DNA of 64,000 nt, taken from NCBI GenBank assembly GCA_963828705.1, contig CAWHGA010000023.1, positions 186,001 through 250,000 on the forward strand, read 5' to 3'. Below are positions 37,593-46,929 of the stretch, in pieces. This stretch comes from CAWDJT01 sp963828705 (GTDB lineage Bacteria; Desulfobacterota; Syntrophobacteria; Syntrophobacterales; Syntrophobacteraceae). Numbering within the stretch: the stretch's first letter is position 1; every line of letters starts with the position of its first letter. A program made the position numbers and the translations under genes. The notes beneath the pieces were generated by a model. The model saw only the letters and a list, made by a program, of their open reading frames with translations, did not search any database and was not told the origin of the DNA.

Positions 37593-38498
37593 TCACGGAC
37601 TCACCGGAAACGGTGCCTGATAGCGCAACGGCTGCCAGGGTTCAGACACATACAGGCGCAGCTGTTCAGCCATATCGGTCCCCACCAGATAATCGGCGAC
37701 GGTACGCTTCTTTTTTTCCGGGTAGACCAGTTCCGGTTCCTCGTGGATGTTCCCCAGGCGCGCGGCCGCTTTCACCGCATTTCTGAAGTTCCCCAGCTCA
37801 TCGATCAAACCCAATTGTTTGGCCAAGGCCCCCGTCAACACTCGGCCATCGGCGATCGGCCGAACCTGTTCTTCCGGCAGATTACGGCCCTTGACCACGT
37901 CCTGAATGAATTGCTGGTGCACCTCATCAATGAGCGTCTGAGTCATCGCTGCTTCTTCCGGGGTCATCTTCCGGCTGGGATTGCCGATGTCCTTGAACTG
38001 GCCACTCTTGAGCGTGATCATTTCATACCCCAGCTTGTCAAAAAGGCCGCTGAAATTGCTGAAGCGGATAATCACCCCGATGCTGCCGGTGAGTGTCCCA
38101 GGGTTGGCGACAATATAGTTGGCAGCGGAAGCGACGTAGTAGCCTCCAGAAGCGGCGATTCCCCCCATGGAAGCCACCACCGGTTTCTTTTCAATGGTCT
38201 GGCGGATCTCCTGATAAATCTCCTGGGATGGGCCCACGCCTCCACCGGGAGATTCAATTCGTACGAGAATGGCCCTGATGCTCGAGTCGTCGCGAAAGTT
38301 CTTGATCTGCTCCAGGGTCTCCTTGACGTCAAGGATCATGCCCTTGATTTCCACAACACCGACCTTGGCTGACGAAAGAGTCAACTTGGCCCTGCCATTG
38401 CTCGCCTGGCGATGGTTCTTCCAGAAGAGGGAAGCCACCATCGACAGCGCAAACAACAGGAGCACAACCACTACAATCAATATCCCACGCTTTTTCAC
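37593..38498 (-). CDS. sppA: Signal peptide peptidase SppA, short form
   Basis: Membrane-anchored serine protease that degrades cleaved signal peptides. The 301-residue product has an N-terminal helix (residues 5-24) and a single SppA domain, the 36-kDa type. The catalytic serine lies in GGIAASGGYYVASAAN and the general-base lysine region is MITLKSGQFKDIGNP. VRIESPGGGVGPSQEIYQ and TGSIGVI are also present. It starts with GTG, with GGGGAG 6 nt upstream. It follows rpsA on the same strand, but a terminator lies between them. Confidence 0.92.
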   Translation of the reverse strand: MKKRGILIVVVVLLLFALSMVASLFWKNHRQASNGRAKLTLSSAKVGVVEIKGMILDVKETLEQIKNFRDDSSIRAILVRIESPGGGVGPSQEIYQEIRQTIEKKPVVASMGGIAASGGYYVASAANYIVANPGTLTGSIGVIIRFSNFSGLFDKLGYEMITLKSGQFKDIGNPSRKMTPEEAAMTQTLIDEVHQQFIQDVVKGRNLPEEQVRPIADGRVLTGALAKQLGLIDELGNFRNAVKAAARLGNIHEEPELVYPEKKKRTVADYLVGTDMAEQLRLYVSEPWQPLRYQAPFPVSP

Positions 38499-38665
38499 CC
38501 GTCACTCCCCATAACGGCAGATTCTACCGGCGCCGAAACCACCGATCGGCACCCAGCCCTAAATACGAACAGCCGGGAACTACCTGAAGTCATTCCTGGC
38601 TACTCAGATTCACAACGGCCATAACACCATTGCCAGCGATATTCCACCTTGACCTTCAAAAGCAA

Positions 38666-38700
38666 ACACCCGGTTAAGCTTGAAAGCATACACCGGGTGT
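38666..38700 (-). terminator. Rho-independent terminator of rpsA
   Basis: Arms ACACCCGG (38666-38673) and CCGGGTGT (38693-38700) form a perfect 8-bp stem with a 19-nt loop, 48 nt past the rpsA stop. On the minus strand a T-rich tract (TTTGCTTTTG) follows the stem. Confidence 0.6.
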
Positions 38701-38747
38701 CGGAATGCACTATGTGTGAGTGGGTACGAACGACGGTAACAACGAGA

Positions 38748-40537
38748 TCACGCGTCCTCGGGCGAAGGCGGTGTCTGCGCCCGCGCCTCCATTTCCTCCT
38801 TGAGCAACTCACCCAGGTTGGAAGTGGCCGCCTTGGCGTTGTTCATGTAATCGTGGTAGCTGGACCGTTCTTCGTGCTCCTCCACCTTCTCGCATGGAAA
38901 GCCCGATCTTGCGGTCTTTTGGCGAAAGGTTTATGACCTTGGCGGTGACCGCATCGCCCACCTTGAACTGGCCGACCGGAGACTTGATCTTTTCCTTGCT
39001 GATCTCCGAAACATGTACCAGCCCCTCAATGCCTTCTTCAAGTTCAACAAAAAGGCCGAAGTCGGTCACGTTGGTGATGGGACCGGCAATGACAGTTCCG
39101 ACCGGGTAGCGATCGGGGATGCTCTGCCAGGGATCGGGCTCCAGTTGCTTGATCCCCAGGGAGAACCGTTCATTGCCCTTGTCGATGTTAAGCACCTTGG
39201 CCTGGACTTCCTGGCCCTTCTTGAAGACTTCCGACGGATGCTTGATCCGTTTGGTCCAGGAAATATCGGAGATGTGAACCAGTCCGTCGATGCCCTCATC
39301 GATGCCGATGAATACCCCAAAGTCGGTGATATTCTTGATCTTTCCGGCAATGATGGTGTCCACGGGATACTTCTCGGCGATGACATCCCAGGGGTTGGGT
39401 TCGATCTGTTTCATGCCCAGCGAGATGCGTTTGTTGTCCACATTGATGTCCAGCACCACCGCTTCCACGGTGTCGCCAACGCTTAGGATCTTGGATGGAT
39501 GACGGATCTTGCGGGTCCAGGACATTTCGGAGATGTGGATCAGGCCTTCCACGCCGTCTTCGATCTCAACAAAAGCGCCATAATCGGTGAGGCTGACCAC
39601 GCGACCGTTGATGCGGGTGCCAATGGGGTATTTTTCAGAGGCGGTGGTCCAGGGATCGGCCACCAATTGCTTCAAGCCCAAGGAGACCCGTTCGTTGTTG
39701 CGATCGAACTGCAGCACCTTGACCTGGATCTTTTGCCCGATCTGGCACATTTCCGATGGATGCCCCACCCGTCCCCAACTCATGTCGGTGATGTGGAGCA
39801 ATCCATCGATACCGCCGAGATCCACAAAAACACCGTAATCGGTAATATTCTTGACGGTGCCTTCGATGACCTTGCCCTCTTCCAGGTCGGCCAGAGTTTG
39901 GGCTTTCAGATGATCACGCTCTTTTTCCAGCAGTGCCCGGCGGGAAAGCACCACGTTGCGCCGCTTCTTGTTGTACTTGAGGATTTTGAACTGGAAGGAT
40001 TTGGTTGATCAAGGATTCGAGGTTGCGTACCGGACGAAGATCCACCTGCGAGCCTGGTAGGAAGGCCTGGATGCCGATGTCTACCGCCAGACCGCCTTTG
40101 ACCTTGGAGACCACCATGCCTTCGATGATTCCGTCCTCGTTGTAGATCAGGCTGATGTCATCCCAGATCTTGATCTTCAGGGCTTTATCCTTGGAAAGGA
40201 TGATGGCCCCATCGTCGTCTTCACGGTATTCCAGCAGGGCATCGACCTCATCGCCGACCGCCGCCTGGACAGTGCCGTTCTCATCCCTGAATTCATCAAT
40301 GCGGATCTGCCCTTCGGACTTGTATCCAATATCCACCATGACGAAGTCATCGGTGATCTGGATGATCTTGCCGTGGATGACTTCCCCTTCCAGGATATTA
40401 ACCATGCTGCTTTCGTACAGTTCCTGGAAGGACTCCATATCATCAGCTTCGTCGCCATCCATGGATGGTTCATTGGCTATGAGAGTCTCTTCAGGGTGAA
40501 GGGCTTCCTGATATTGTGCTTCGTCTTTCTCAACCAT
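38748..40537 (-). CDS. rpsA: 30S ribosomal protein S1 (frameshifted)
   Basis: RNA-binding ribosomal protein that brings mRNA to the 30S subunit. Six S1 (OB-fold) repeats are visible. The first two are GKIIQITDDFVMVDIGYK and GMVVSKVKGGLAVDIG. The last four are the type with TDYGVFVDLGGIDGLLHI, TDYGAFVEIEDGVEGLIHI, TDFGVFIGIDEGIDGLVHI and TDFGLFVELEEGIEGLVHV. Extra bases near 40000 (in NQ-SFQFKILKYNKK) and near 38893 (in SMR-KVEEHEER) break the frame. Corrected, it is 595 residues and ends at the TGA at 38748-38750. S1 is essential in most bacteria, so these breaks are almost certainly sequence errors. cmk lies directly upstream, as in many proteobacteria. Confidence 0.93.
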
Positions 40538-40591
40538 TAATCAACTACCCCCTTATCCAAATTTGGCGCGGCGCGCCTTATCAACGTGCGG

Positions 40592-40620
40592 AATCTAGCA
40601 AAGAGCCAATTATTTTACAA
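40592..40620 (-). promoter_or_regulatory. Candidate rpsA promoter
   Basis: On the minus strand TTGTAA (40620-40615) and TAGATT (40597-40592) are 17 nt apart, each a 4/6 match. The region 40590-40690 is AT-rich, and the pair is about 55 nt before the rpsA start. Confidence 0.35.
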
Positions 40621-40690
40621 CGCTAATTTTCAGCCGGTGGCCCTATTCTGCCCGTTCGGCTTTGATTATAAGCGTTTTTTATAATAAAAC

Positions 40691-41329
40691 TCAATAAGTT
40701 GCATCATAACACTCGGCGGCATCCAGGTGGGAGGTGTCGAGGAGGAAAGCATCCGCCGCCGGCCGCAGAGGCGCTAAGCTGCGTTGCTCGTCGGCTTCGT
40801 CACGCGCTCGAATCTGCGCTTCGAGCAGTTCGTATTCGATTTCCATCCCTTTCTGGCGATACTCCAACTGACGGCGCCGGGTTCGGGTGGCAATATCGGC
40901 GGTCAGATACACTTTGAAGGGCGTGCCGGGAAAAACCACCGTGGTCATGTCACGTCCTTCGGCTACCACATCGCCCTCATCCGCCAGGCGTCTTTGCCAG
41001 CCGGTGAGAAATTCTCGAACCGCCGGGAGCTGCGAAACCCGCGAGGCCATGTTGGTGATTTCCGGTTCCCGCAGCTCGTCCCCGAGCGGCTTTCCCCGAT
41101 AGCCAATCACTATCTCCCCGGCAGCCAATTGAAACTGCACGGGAAGTTGTTCCAGCATTTCCAGTGTGAGGGTTGTGTCCCGATAGCGCAGGTCCTCCCG
41201 GCGCAGCGCCCAGGCCACGGCCCGATACATGGCGCCGGTATCCAGATAGATAAAACCCAGCTCTCGGGCCAACTGCCGCGCCACGGTGCTCTTACCCGCA
41301 CCCGCCGGGCCGTCAATGGCAATCACCAT
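40691..41329 (-). CDS. cmk: Cytidylate kinase
   Basis: Phosphorylates CMP and dCMP using ATP. The 212-residue product, slightly short for the family, has the P-loop IAIDGPAGAGKSTVARQLA at the N-terminus, GFIYLDTGAMYRAVAW, the CMP-binding insert region (ITNMASRVSQLPAVREFL), VAEGRDMTTVVFP, and the lid-side RRRQLEYRQKG. It overlaps the end of hisC by 7 nt and precedes rpsA, an arrangement common in proteobacteria. Confidence 0.93.
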   Translation of the reverse strand: MVIAIDGPAGAGKSTVARQLARELGFIYLDTGAMYRAVAWALRREDLRYRDTTLTLEMLEQLPVQFQLAAGEIVIGYRGKPLGDELREPEITNMASRVSQLPAVREFLTGWQRRLADEGDVVAEGRDMTTVVFPGTPFKVYLTADIATRTRRRQLEYRQKGMEIEYELLEAQIRARDEADEQRSLAPLRPAADAFLLDTSHLDAAECYDATY

Positions 41330-42485
41330 AACCGCCCCTCAACTCTGGCGAACGTGGCCGCGGTGCTGTCCGCATGCGGCCCACTGCCGGTCAGTTCCGC
41401 CAACACCTCTTCCAGGGCCGTCACAAAACGCCGGTTTTCTTCGGGAAGGCCGACATTGATGCGAATGTGGTGCAGCAGCCCATAGGAAGCCATCGAACGT
41501 ATGATCACGCCCCGCCGAAGCATCGCTTCATAGACCCGGCGCGCCTCGAACGGTACCTCGATCAGAACGAAATTGGTCTGGGTCGGAACATAGGGCAGAC
41601 GCAAACGATCCAGTTCGCCATAGAGGTAACTCAGGCCATCCCAGGTGGTCTGCCGGGTTCTGGCCAGAAACTCTTCGTCATCCAACGCCGCCAGCGCGGC
41701 CACTTGCGACACCGCAGTGGTGTTAAACGGCTGACGCACCCGGTTCAGATAGTCAGCCACCTGAGCCGGCATCACCCCGTAGCCGATGCGTATTCCAGCC
41801 AGGCCGTAGGCCTTGGAGAAGGTGCGCAGCACCACCACGGGAGGTGTCAGCCGTTGGGCCTCGTCAAACCCATTAGGGCATTGCTCATCACGGACGAATT
41901 CGATATACGCCTCATCGAGCACCACAATCACATCACCCGGCAGTCTTTCCAGAAACGTTGCCAGTTCTGTTTGCGAACACAGGTACCGGTTGGGTTGTTG
42001 GGATTGTTGACAAAGATCACGCGGGTCCGGTGCGTGACCGCGGCCGCCATGGCTTCCAGGTCAAGATGGAAATCCTTGAGGGGTACGGGGATGCCGCGGG
42101 CGCCCACGGTCTGAACCGCCAGGCTGTAGACCAGAAAGGATGGAGCTGGCATGATGACTTCGTCGCCGGGCAAAACAAAAGCGCGGATGACCAGTTCGAT
42201 GATCTCGTTGGATCCATTGCCCAGCACGATCCCGTCAAAGGGGATGTGGTATTTCTCACTGAGTTTGCGGCGCAGATAGTAACCGCTGCCATCGGGATAT
42301 CGATGGAGCCGCGGGAGCACCTGCTGCATGGCCGCCACCGCCTTGGGCGAAGGACCGAGGGGATTCTCGTTACTGGCCAGCTTGATGGAATCGCTGATGC
42401 CGTATTCGCGTTCCAGTTCTTCCAAGGGTTTCCCCGGAGGATAGGGGACCAGACTCTCGATGTGCGGTGGAACACGTAGGTTCAT
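41323..42485 (-). CDS. hisC: Histidinol-phosphate aminotransferase (frameshifted)
   Basis: PLP aminotransferase of histidine synthesis. The start at 42485 gives MNLRVPPHIESLVPYPPGKP, typical of HisC. SIKLASNENPLGPSP, the NNPNNPTGT motif, DEAYIEF and RTFSKAYGLAGIRIGY (PLP lysine) follow. The frame breaks near 41970, just after NNPNNPTGTCVRK. Adding one base restores TELATFLERLPGDVIVVLDEAY and a 387-residue product. The stop overlaps the cmk start. Some HisC-like enzymes act on aromatic amino acids; no other his genes are nearby. Confidence 0.9.
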
Positions 42486-42979
42486 TTCTATGCTTTCCGC
42501 CCTGAAGAAATAAGGTTTCCACATGCAACCCACTGGGTGGGTTATCGGAGCAGTTATGGGAGCCTCTTGCAAAACTATTTCCGTATCTTATTTTGATACC
42601 CATTAATGATACCTCAGGACAGGCTTCACCACGAACGGAAAACCAGCACGTTACGGATGCAGAACTCTGTTCGCCCTGAGGTATCGACGGGTGAACAGGA
42701 CTCTTGCAAGAGGCTCATTAGGACACTGGTTTATAGATAATGGTCCATCGAAAGGCAACGGGTTTTCGTGGACTGGGCTGGGTTTGCCATTTGCCCTTTG
42801 ATCTTGTCTTGCCGGCATGCCTGTACTATGATTTCGCGCAGGTCGCGGAATCGATTGGGATTCCAAGGACCTGGTCGCGCAGCGGTGGGGGCAGGTTTCG
42901 TGAGGATTGCCTCGCACTCACCAGGGATGCCCGGATTAAACCAGAAAGATGTTGCAAACCGAATGACTTCAGGCTGGAT
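42486..42979. other. Divergent intergenic region with a MITE-like element
   Basis: 494 bases between hisC (-) and rpoH (+). The left part is filled by the terminal-repeat element at 42560-42716. An open frame from 42740 runs into rpoH but shows no sigma-factor sequence before 42980. Confidence 0.45.
42560..42716. mobile_element. MITE-like element with 13-bp perfect terminal inverted repeats
   Basis: GAGCCTCTTGCAA at 42560-42572 is the exact reverse complement of TTGCAAGAGGCTC at 42704-42716. The 157-bp element has no coding capacity. Inside are paired TTCGCCCTGAGGTATCGA-like blocks also seen in the degenerate copy at 9289-9405. No clear target duplication is visible. Confidence 0.55.
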
Positions 42980-43942
42980 ATGAAACCCAACGATCACGAG
43001 TCGGATGACCTTTATCAGGTTAAGAATGGTAGCCACAAGAAGCCTGTCGCCGCACCTCTTGCCGGCAAACCGCGTCCTGTAGTTCTCGACCCCCTGCGGT
43101 TGTACCTGGACGAGATCAAGAGGTACTCCCTGTTGTCAAGGGAAGAGGAAGTGGAACTGGCTCGGAGTTACCACGAAGAGGGTGACGTCCAGGCAGCCTA
43201 TCGCCTCATTACCGCCAACCTGAGGTTGGTCGTCAAGATCGCCATGGATTTCCAACGCCACTGGATGCAGAATCTGATGGACCTCATCCAGGAAGGCAAT
43301 GTAGGGCTTATGCAGGCGGTGAAGAAGTTCGATCCCTACCGAGGCTACAAGTTCTCCTACTATGCATCATTCTGGATCAAAGCCTACATCATCAAGTTCA
43401 TCATGGACAATTGGAAGCTGGTGAAAATCGGTACCACCCAGGCCCAGCGAAAGCTCTTCTTCAACCTGCGCAAGGAAAAGGAACGGTTGGAAGCCCAAGG
43501 CATCGCAGCGGAGCCCAAGCTATTGAGTGAACGTCTGGATGTCAAGGAATCCGAAGTTGTGGAGATGGAACAACGCCTCAGCAGTTGGGAAATCTCTTTG
43601 GATGCGCCGCTGCATGAGGATTCCGAGGACACCCACAAGTCTTTTCTGCCCGCCAATCTGGTGCCGGCGGATGAACAGCTGGCGGACCACGAGGCCAAGG
43701 CCATCCTTCATGACAGACTGATGCTTTTCCGTGAGCAACTCAAAGACAAGGAAGCCTTTATCTTTGACCAGCGGCTGCTGGCGGAAACCCCTTTGACCCT
43801 TCAGGAGATCGGTGAAAAATTCGGAATCAGTCGGGAACGGGTCCGCCAGATTGAAAGCCGTCTTAAAGGCAAGCTCAAGTCCTACCTGGAAGAAAAAATC
43901 GAAGACCTGGAAATGCTGCAGGAAAGCATGATCGACGCCTGA
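42980..43942 (+). CDS. rpoH: RNA polymerase sigma factor RpoH-type (sigma-32)
   Basis: Alternative sigma factor of the heat-shock group. From 42980 the product is 320 residues. Region 2 reads NLRLVVKIAMDFQRHWMQN and LMDLIQEGNVGLMQAVKKFD, then GYKFSYYASFWIKAYIIKFI. QAQRKLFFNLRKEKERL is the RpoH box that contacts core polymerase. Region 4 is LTLQEIGEKFGISRERVRQIE followed by LKGKLKSYLEE. The frame is open upstream to 42740, but the ATG at 42980 (MKPNDHESDDLYQ) gives a normal size. The stop abuts the converging amidohydrolase gene. Confidence 0.88.
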   Translation: MKPNDHESDDLYQVKNGSHKKPVAAPLAGKPRPVVLDPLRLYLDEIKRYSLLSREEEVELARSYHEEGDVQAAYRLITANLRLVVKIAMDFQRHWMQNLMDLIQEGNVGLMQAVKKFDPYRGYKFSYYASFWIKAYIIKFIMDNWKLVKIGTTQAQRKLFFNLRKEKERLEAQGIAAEPKLLSERLDVKESEVVEMEQRLSSWEISLDAPLHEDSEDTHKSFLPANLVPADEQLADHEAKAILHDRLMLFREQLKDKEAFIFDQRLLAETPLTLQEIGEKFGISRERVRQIESRLKGKLKSYLEEKIEDLEMLQESMIDA

Positions 43943-44788
43943 TCACGATTCAATACCGAACAAACGGGCGGCATTGCCTCCGACAATGGCCCGGACTGCA
44001 TCAGCGCCCAGGCCGGAAGCGGTGATTTCGCGCAGATATCGCACCGGTGCCAACAGTGGGTAATCGCTGCCAAAGAGGATCTTTTCAGCCCCCACCAGGC
44101 GAACCATCTGGCTATAGATTTCCGGCCGGTACAGAAACGGCGACGCAGCCGTATCATAGTAGACCTGTGCCAGCACTTCGGGCGCCTCCTTTTTGAGTAA
44201 CCCATAGAAACCTAGACCACCCCCCCAGTGGGCGAGAATCAGAGGAATACTCTGGGCTCGGCGAGCGATTTCATAGTAGAAATCCAATCCCATTGGGGCT
44301 TTGCCCGGATACCAGTGGCCCACGGGTTCGTTGGCATGAACGAGTAACACCCCGTCCCCTGACCGGCAGCAGTCGATCAGGATCTGATAGCCCTCGATCG
44401 CCGCCTCCACCGGGCAATCCTCATAAACCGCCAGCTCTCCCAGACCGCGGGCGCCCGCCTGGAGGCATCGTTGCGCTTCCCCGCCAGCACCCTTGCTGAG
44501 AGGATTCACGCAGGCCAGGGGGATCAGCCGCTGCCGGTATCGGCCAGCGGCCTCCAGAACGTAGTCATTGTGGCGCCTGGCCGTGTCTGTGTCGTTCCAA
44601 GGAAATCCAAACACCACTGCCCGATCAATCTCATCCCGATCCATCGCCACGAGTAGGGGTTCGGCAGAAATCAGGCGGGCTTTGGACGATTCATAGAGCA
44701 AACGGAAGGCGGGTTCGCCGTCAAAAAACCGCGATCGGTCCTGGACGATTTCCGGCGGAAAGATATGGGTGTGAACATCAATACGCAT
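43943..44788 (-). CDS. Metal-dependent amidohydrolase (amidohydrolase 2 family)
   Basis: TIM-barrel hydrolase or decarboxylase of the ACMSD/amidohydrolase-2 group. The 281-residue product begins MRIDVHTHIFPPEI with the HxH metal site, has further likely ligands in LLVHANEP and LILAHWGGGL, and the Asp in ILFGSDYPLLAP near the C-terminus. It ends IVGGNAARLFGIE, typical of the family. The ATG at 44788 gives the usual N-terminus; one at 44797 adds three residues. Its stop abuts rpoH. The substrate is unknown. Confidence 0.8.
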   Translation of the reverse strand: MRIDVHTHIFPPEIVQDRSRFFDGEPAFRLLYESSKARLISAEPLLVAMDRDEIDRAVVFGFPWNDTDTARRHNDYVLEAAGRYRQRLIPLACVNPLSKGAGGEAQRCLQAGARGLGELAVYEDCPVEAAIEGYQILIDCCRSGDGVLLVHANEPVGHWYPGKAPMGLDFYYEIARRAQSIPLILAHWGGGLGFYGLLKKEAPEVLAQVYYDTAASPFLYRPEIYSQMVRLVGAEKILFGSDYPLLAPVRYLREITASGLGADAVRAIVGGNAARLFGIES

Positions 44789-45331
44789 CGGTTCCAATCC
44801 TCATCTTGTGCCTGTCACCCAAGGCTGGTTCGAGGGTCAGCGCCCGCCGCCGGTCCTTCACCGACCGGGGAGGAAACAGCCTGAGAAGTTTTGTTCCGTG
44901 TGATCAGCACGAATGCTTTGCAGGTTCTGTCTGCTGCCGGTAGGCTCCCGACCGTTGCCGCGGTCATCATTGACTGGATCATACTATATTCGTCAAGGGT
45001 TAATCCTTGCCTTTTTCAGCATATTCTTGGATGCTCACTTTCGCGGGCATGACGTAACAAGGGCTTCCGATTTGGTGGTCATTCCTGTGAAGGTAGGAAT
45101 CCAGGAAGCTCTCTGACTCAAGTAACCCCAGGAGAAGAAAGCAACTTCTCATCCTCTCATGGGAATAATGCCCATGACCTGGATGGTCACAAGCAAAGTT
45201 CGTAAATGGAGCCATTGCTTCGAGGGGACAGAATTGCTGCAGCACTTCCCTACACTCTCTCGCCCTTACGCCTCATGGATTTTCCCGGCAACGTGCACCA
45301 GCCATTTGCACCAGGAAGAAAGGCTAAAATC
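44789..45331. other. Intergenic region with REP-like repeats
   Basis: 543 bases between divergent genes. GGGCATGACG with the preceding CACTTTCGC (45035-45055) and ATTCCTGTGAAGGTAGGAATCCAG (45080-45104) are degenerate copies of the ATTCCnGC...GCnGGAATGAC palindrome family. A stretch at 45255-45285 resembles 60422-60452 (CGCCCTcACGCCTgATGG). No gene seen. Confidence 0.4.
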
Positions 45332-46162
45332 TTGACCGATTCGTCTGCAACTGCTGACCTGGATCAGGCCGAAGCTGTCTGCCTGCAGGCGATCACTGCC
45401 TCAGGCCGGCTGGTGGCTGAACACTTCGGCAATACCCACTCGTTTACCGTCGAAATGAAAAGGCCTTTTGACTACGTCACCGACGTCGATCGCCGCAGTG
45501 AAGATCTTATCGTCGAGATCATCTCCAGCCGGTTTGCTGATCACCATATTCTCGCGGAGGAACGTTCCGGGGTCAACCTGCCTTCCGGCCCAACCTGGAT
45601 CATTGATCCCCTGGACGGAACCACCAACTTCATCCACGGTTTTCCCTTTGTGGCCGTTTCCATTGCCTTGATGGTGGAAGATCAGGTGGTTCTCGGCATG
45701 GTCTATGACCCGCTACGCCATGAGCTCTTTCGTGCTCGGCGCAATCGTGGGGCCACCCTTAATGACGTCCCGATCCGGCTCCGGAGTGTGCCGTCCCTGG
45801 CAGGTGCGCTGATAGCCACTGGTTTCCCTTTTCGCGAACGGCACTTGATCGAACCCTATCTGGAGACGCTTCGAGTAGTGCTCAAGGAAGTCAGTGGTGT
45901 GCGGCGTCCCGGTGCGGCGGCTCTGGATCTGGCCTACCTGGCCTGTGGTCGGGTGGACGGGTTTTGGGAGATCGGGCTCAAGCCCTGGGACATCGCCGCG
46001 GGAAGTCTCCTGGTGGAAGAATCCGGGGGGACGGTGAGCGATTTCTGGGGGGAAGGCAGACACCTTCACTGCGGACATATCGTGGCAGGCGGGCCAATGG
46101 TTCATCCCTTCCTGCTTCATCAGGTCGAGAACTATTTGGCGCCGATTCTCGAAAAACCCTGA
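45332..46162 (+). CDS. suhB: Inositol monophosphatase family protein (SuhB-like)
   Basis: Mg-dependent phosphatase of the IMPase/FIG superfamily. Metal-binding motifs are EERSG (about residue 73) and WIIDPLDGTTNFIHGFPF, with the late motif KPWDIAAGSLLVEESGG. VTDVDRRSEDLI is also typical. Starting at the TTG at 45332 (AAAGG 9 nt upstream) gives 276 residues, the normal size. The frame is open to an ATG at 45206, which would add 42 residues without family match. Substrates may include inositol phosphates or other sugar phosphates; SuhB also has rRNA-transcription roles in E. coli. Confidence 0.85.
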   Translation: MTDSSATADLDQAEAVCLQAITASGRLVAEHFGNTHSFTVEMKRPFDYVTDVDRRSEDLIVEIISSRFADHHILAEERSGVNLPSGPTWIIDPLDGTTNFIHGFPFVAVSIALMVEDQVVLGMVYDPLRHELFRARRNRGATLNDVPIRLRSVPSLAGALIATGFPFRERHLIEPYLETLRVVLKEVSGVRRPGAAALDLAYLACGRVDGFWEIGLKPWDIAAGSLLVEESGGTVSDFWGEGRHLHCGHIVAGGPMVHPFLLHQVENYLAPILEKP

Positions 46163-46287
46163 GCCCATGGGAGGACTGCTGGTCGCCTCACTAGTACAGC
46201 CGGGCGGAAATGTTGCACCAGTTTGGAAATGATGCTGGATACACTGGATATGGGATGCAGTGGCCTCGCAGGGTGCCAATCTCATGG

Positions 46288-46332
46288 ACATGGCATGAAC
46301 GCCGGGAACAAGCTCCGGCGTTCATGCCATGT
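46288..46332. repeat. 18-bp perfect inverted repeat between convergent genes
   Basis: Arms 46288-46305 (ACATGGCATGAACGCCGG) and 46315-46332 are exact reverse complements with a 9-nt spacer. It lies between the suhB stop and the stop of the converging acidic-protein gene. No T-run flanks it. It may be a bidirectional terminator or a protein-binding palindrome. Confidence 0.65.
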
Positions 46333-46424
46333 CACGTGACCAGCGGAAGGACGGGCGGCTCGCTCGCCAACCAGTCTGGTGTTTCCGAGTGGGAAGGTCT
46401 TCCAACGCGCGCCGGCAATTCCCA

Positions 46425-46820
46425 TCACTTGGGTGGGGCCACATTCATAGCTATCAGCTTCTTGGTGTTTTCGAATATGACCTCCATCTTTTTTGGAGTG
46501 ATCACTTTGATGACGACGCCCAAACCGAAGACCGGATGCAAGATCAAGGCTCCGTCGTTATAGCTGTCACCCAGCCGGTACTCTGGGACTCCGACTTTGT
46601 TGGCCTGGAGCAGGAGTTGCCGCCAATCATCGTCGGTCTTGGGACGATTTGCCCCCTTCGAAAGCACCGAAGGGATGATTTCTTCGTCGTCTTCCTCATC
46701 CAGTAGTATGTCGACGTCTTCCTCAGCAAAATCCAGCTCATCATCCTGGGCAAATTCCAGATCGTCTTCGGGTTCGAATTCATCGATTATTTCATCGTCG
46801 CTCTTGCTATTCTTGGTCAT
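46425..46820 (-). CDS. Acidic protein with C-terminal HPxFGxG domain
   Basis: A 131-residue protein whose first 50 residues are extremely acidic (runs of Asp and Glu), followed by a folded part containing YRLGDSYNDGALILHPVFG and LGVVIKVITPKKMEVIFEN. The HPxFGxGVV pattern is a small beta-barrel-like motif seen in several unrelated deltaproteobacterial proteins; its partner is unknown. The start at 46820 has GGGAGA just upstream. It is the last gene after pyrB-pyrC-pilR, 109 nt past pilR. Confidence 0.65.
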   Translation of the reverse strand: MTKNSKSDDEIIDEFEPEDDLEFAQDDELDFAEEDVDILLDEEDDEEIIPSVLSKGANRPKTDDDWRQLLLQANKVGVPEYRLGDSYNDGALILHPVFGLGVVIKVITPKKMEVIFENTKKLIAMNVAPPK

Positions 46821-46929
46821 GCTTTCTCCCATCTACGAGTTCTTTGGATCTTCCAATGCACCGGCGGGGTCCGGAGAGCCTTCGCCGGCATTCGGGACTG
46901 CTTCTCGTTCCCGTATCTGTTTGGTTCAC

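Noticed and set aside
42740..42979. 80 extra N-terminal codons for rpoH
   Set aside because: No sigma-factor similarity; overlaps the hisC-rpoH promoter region.
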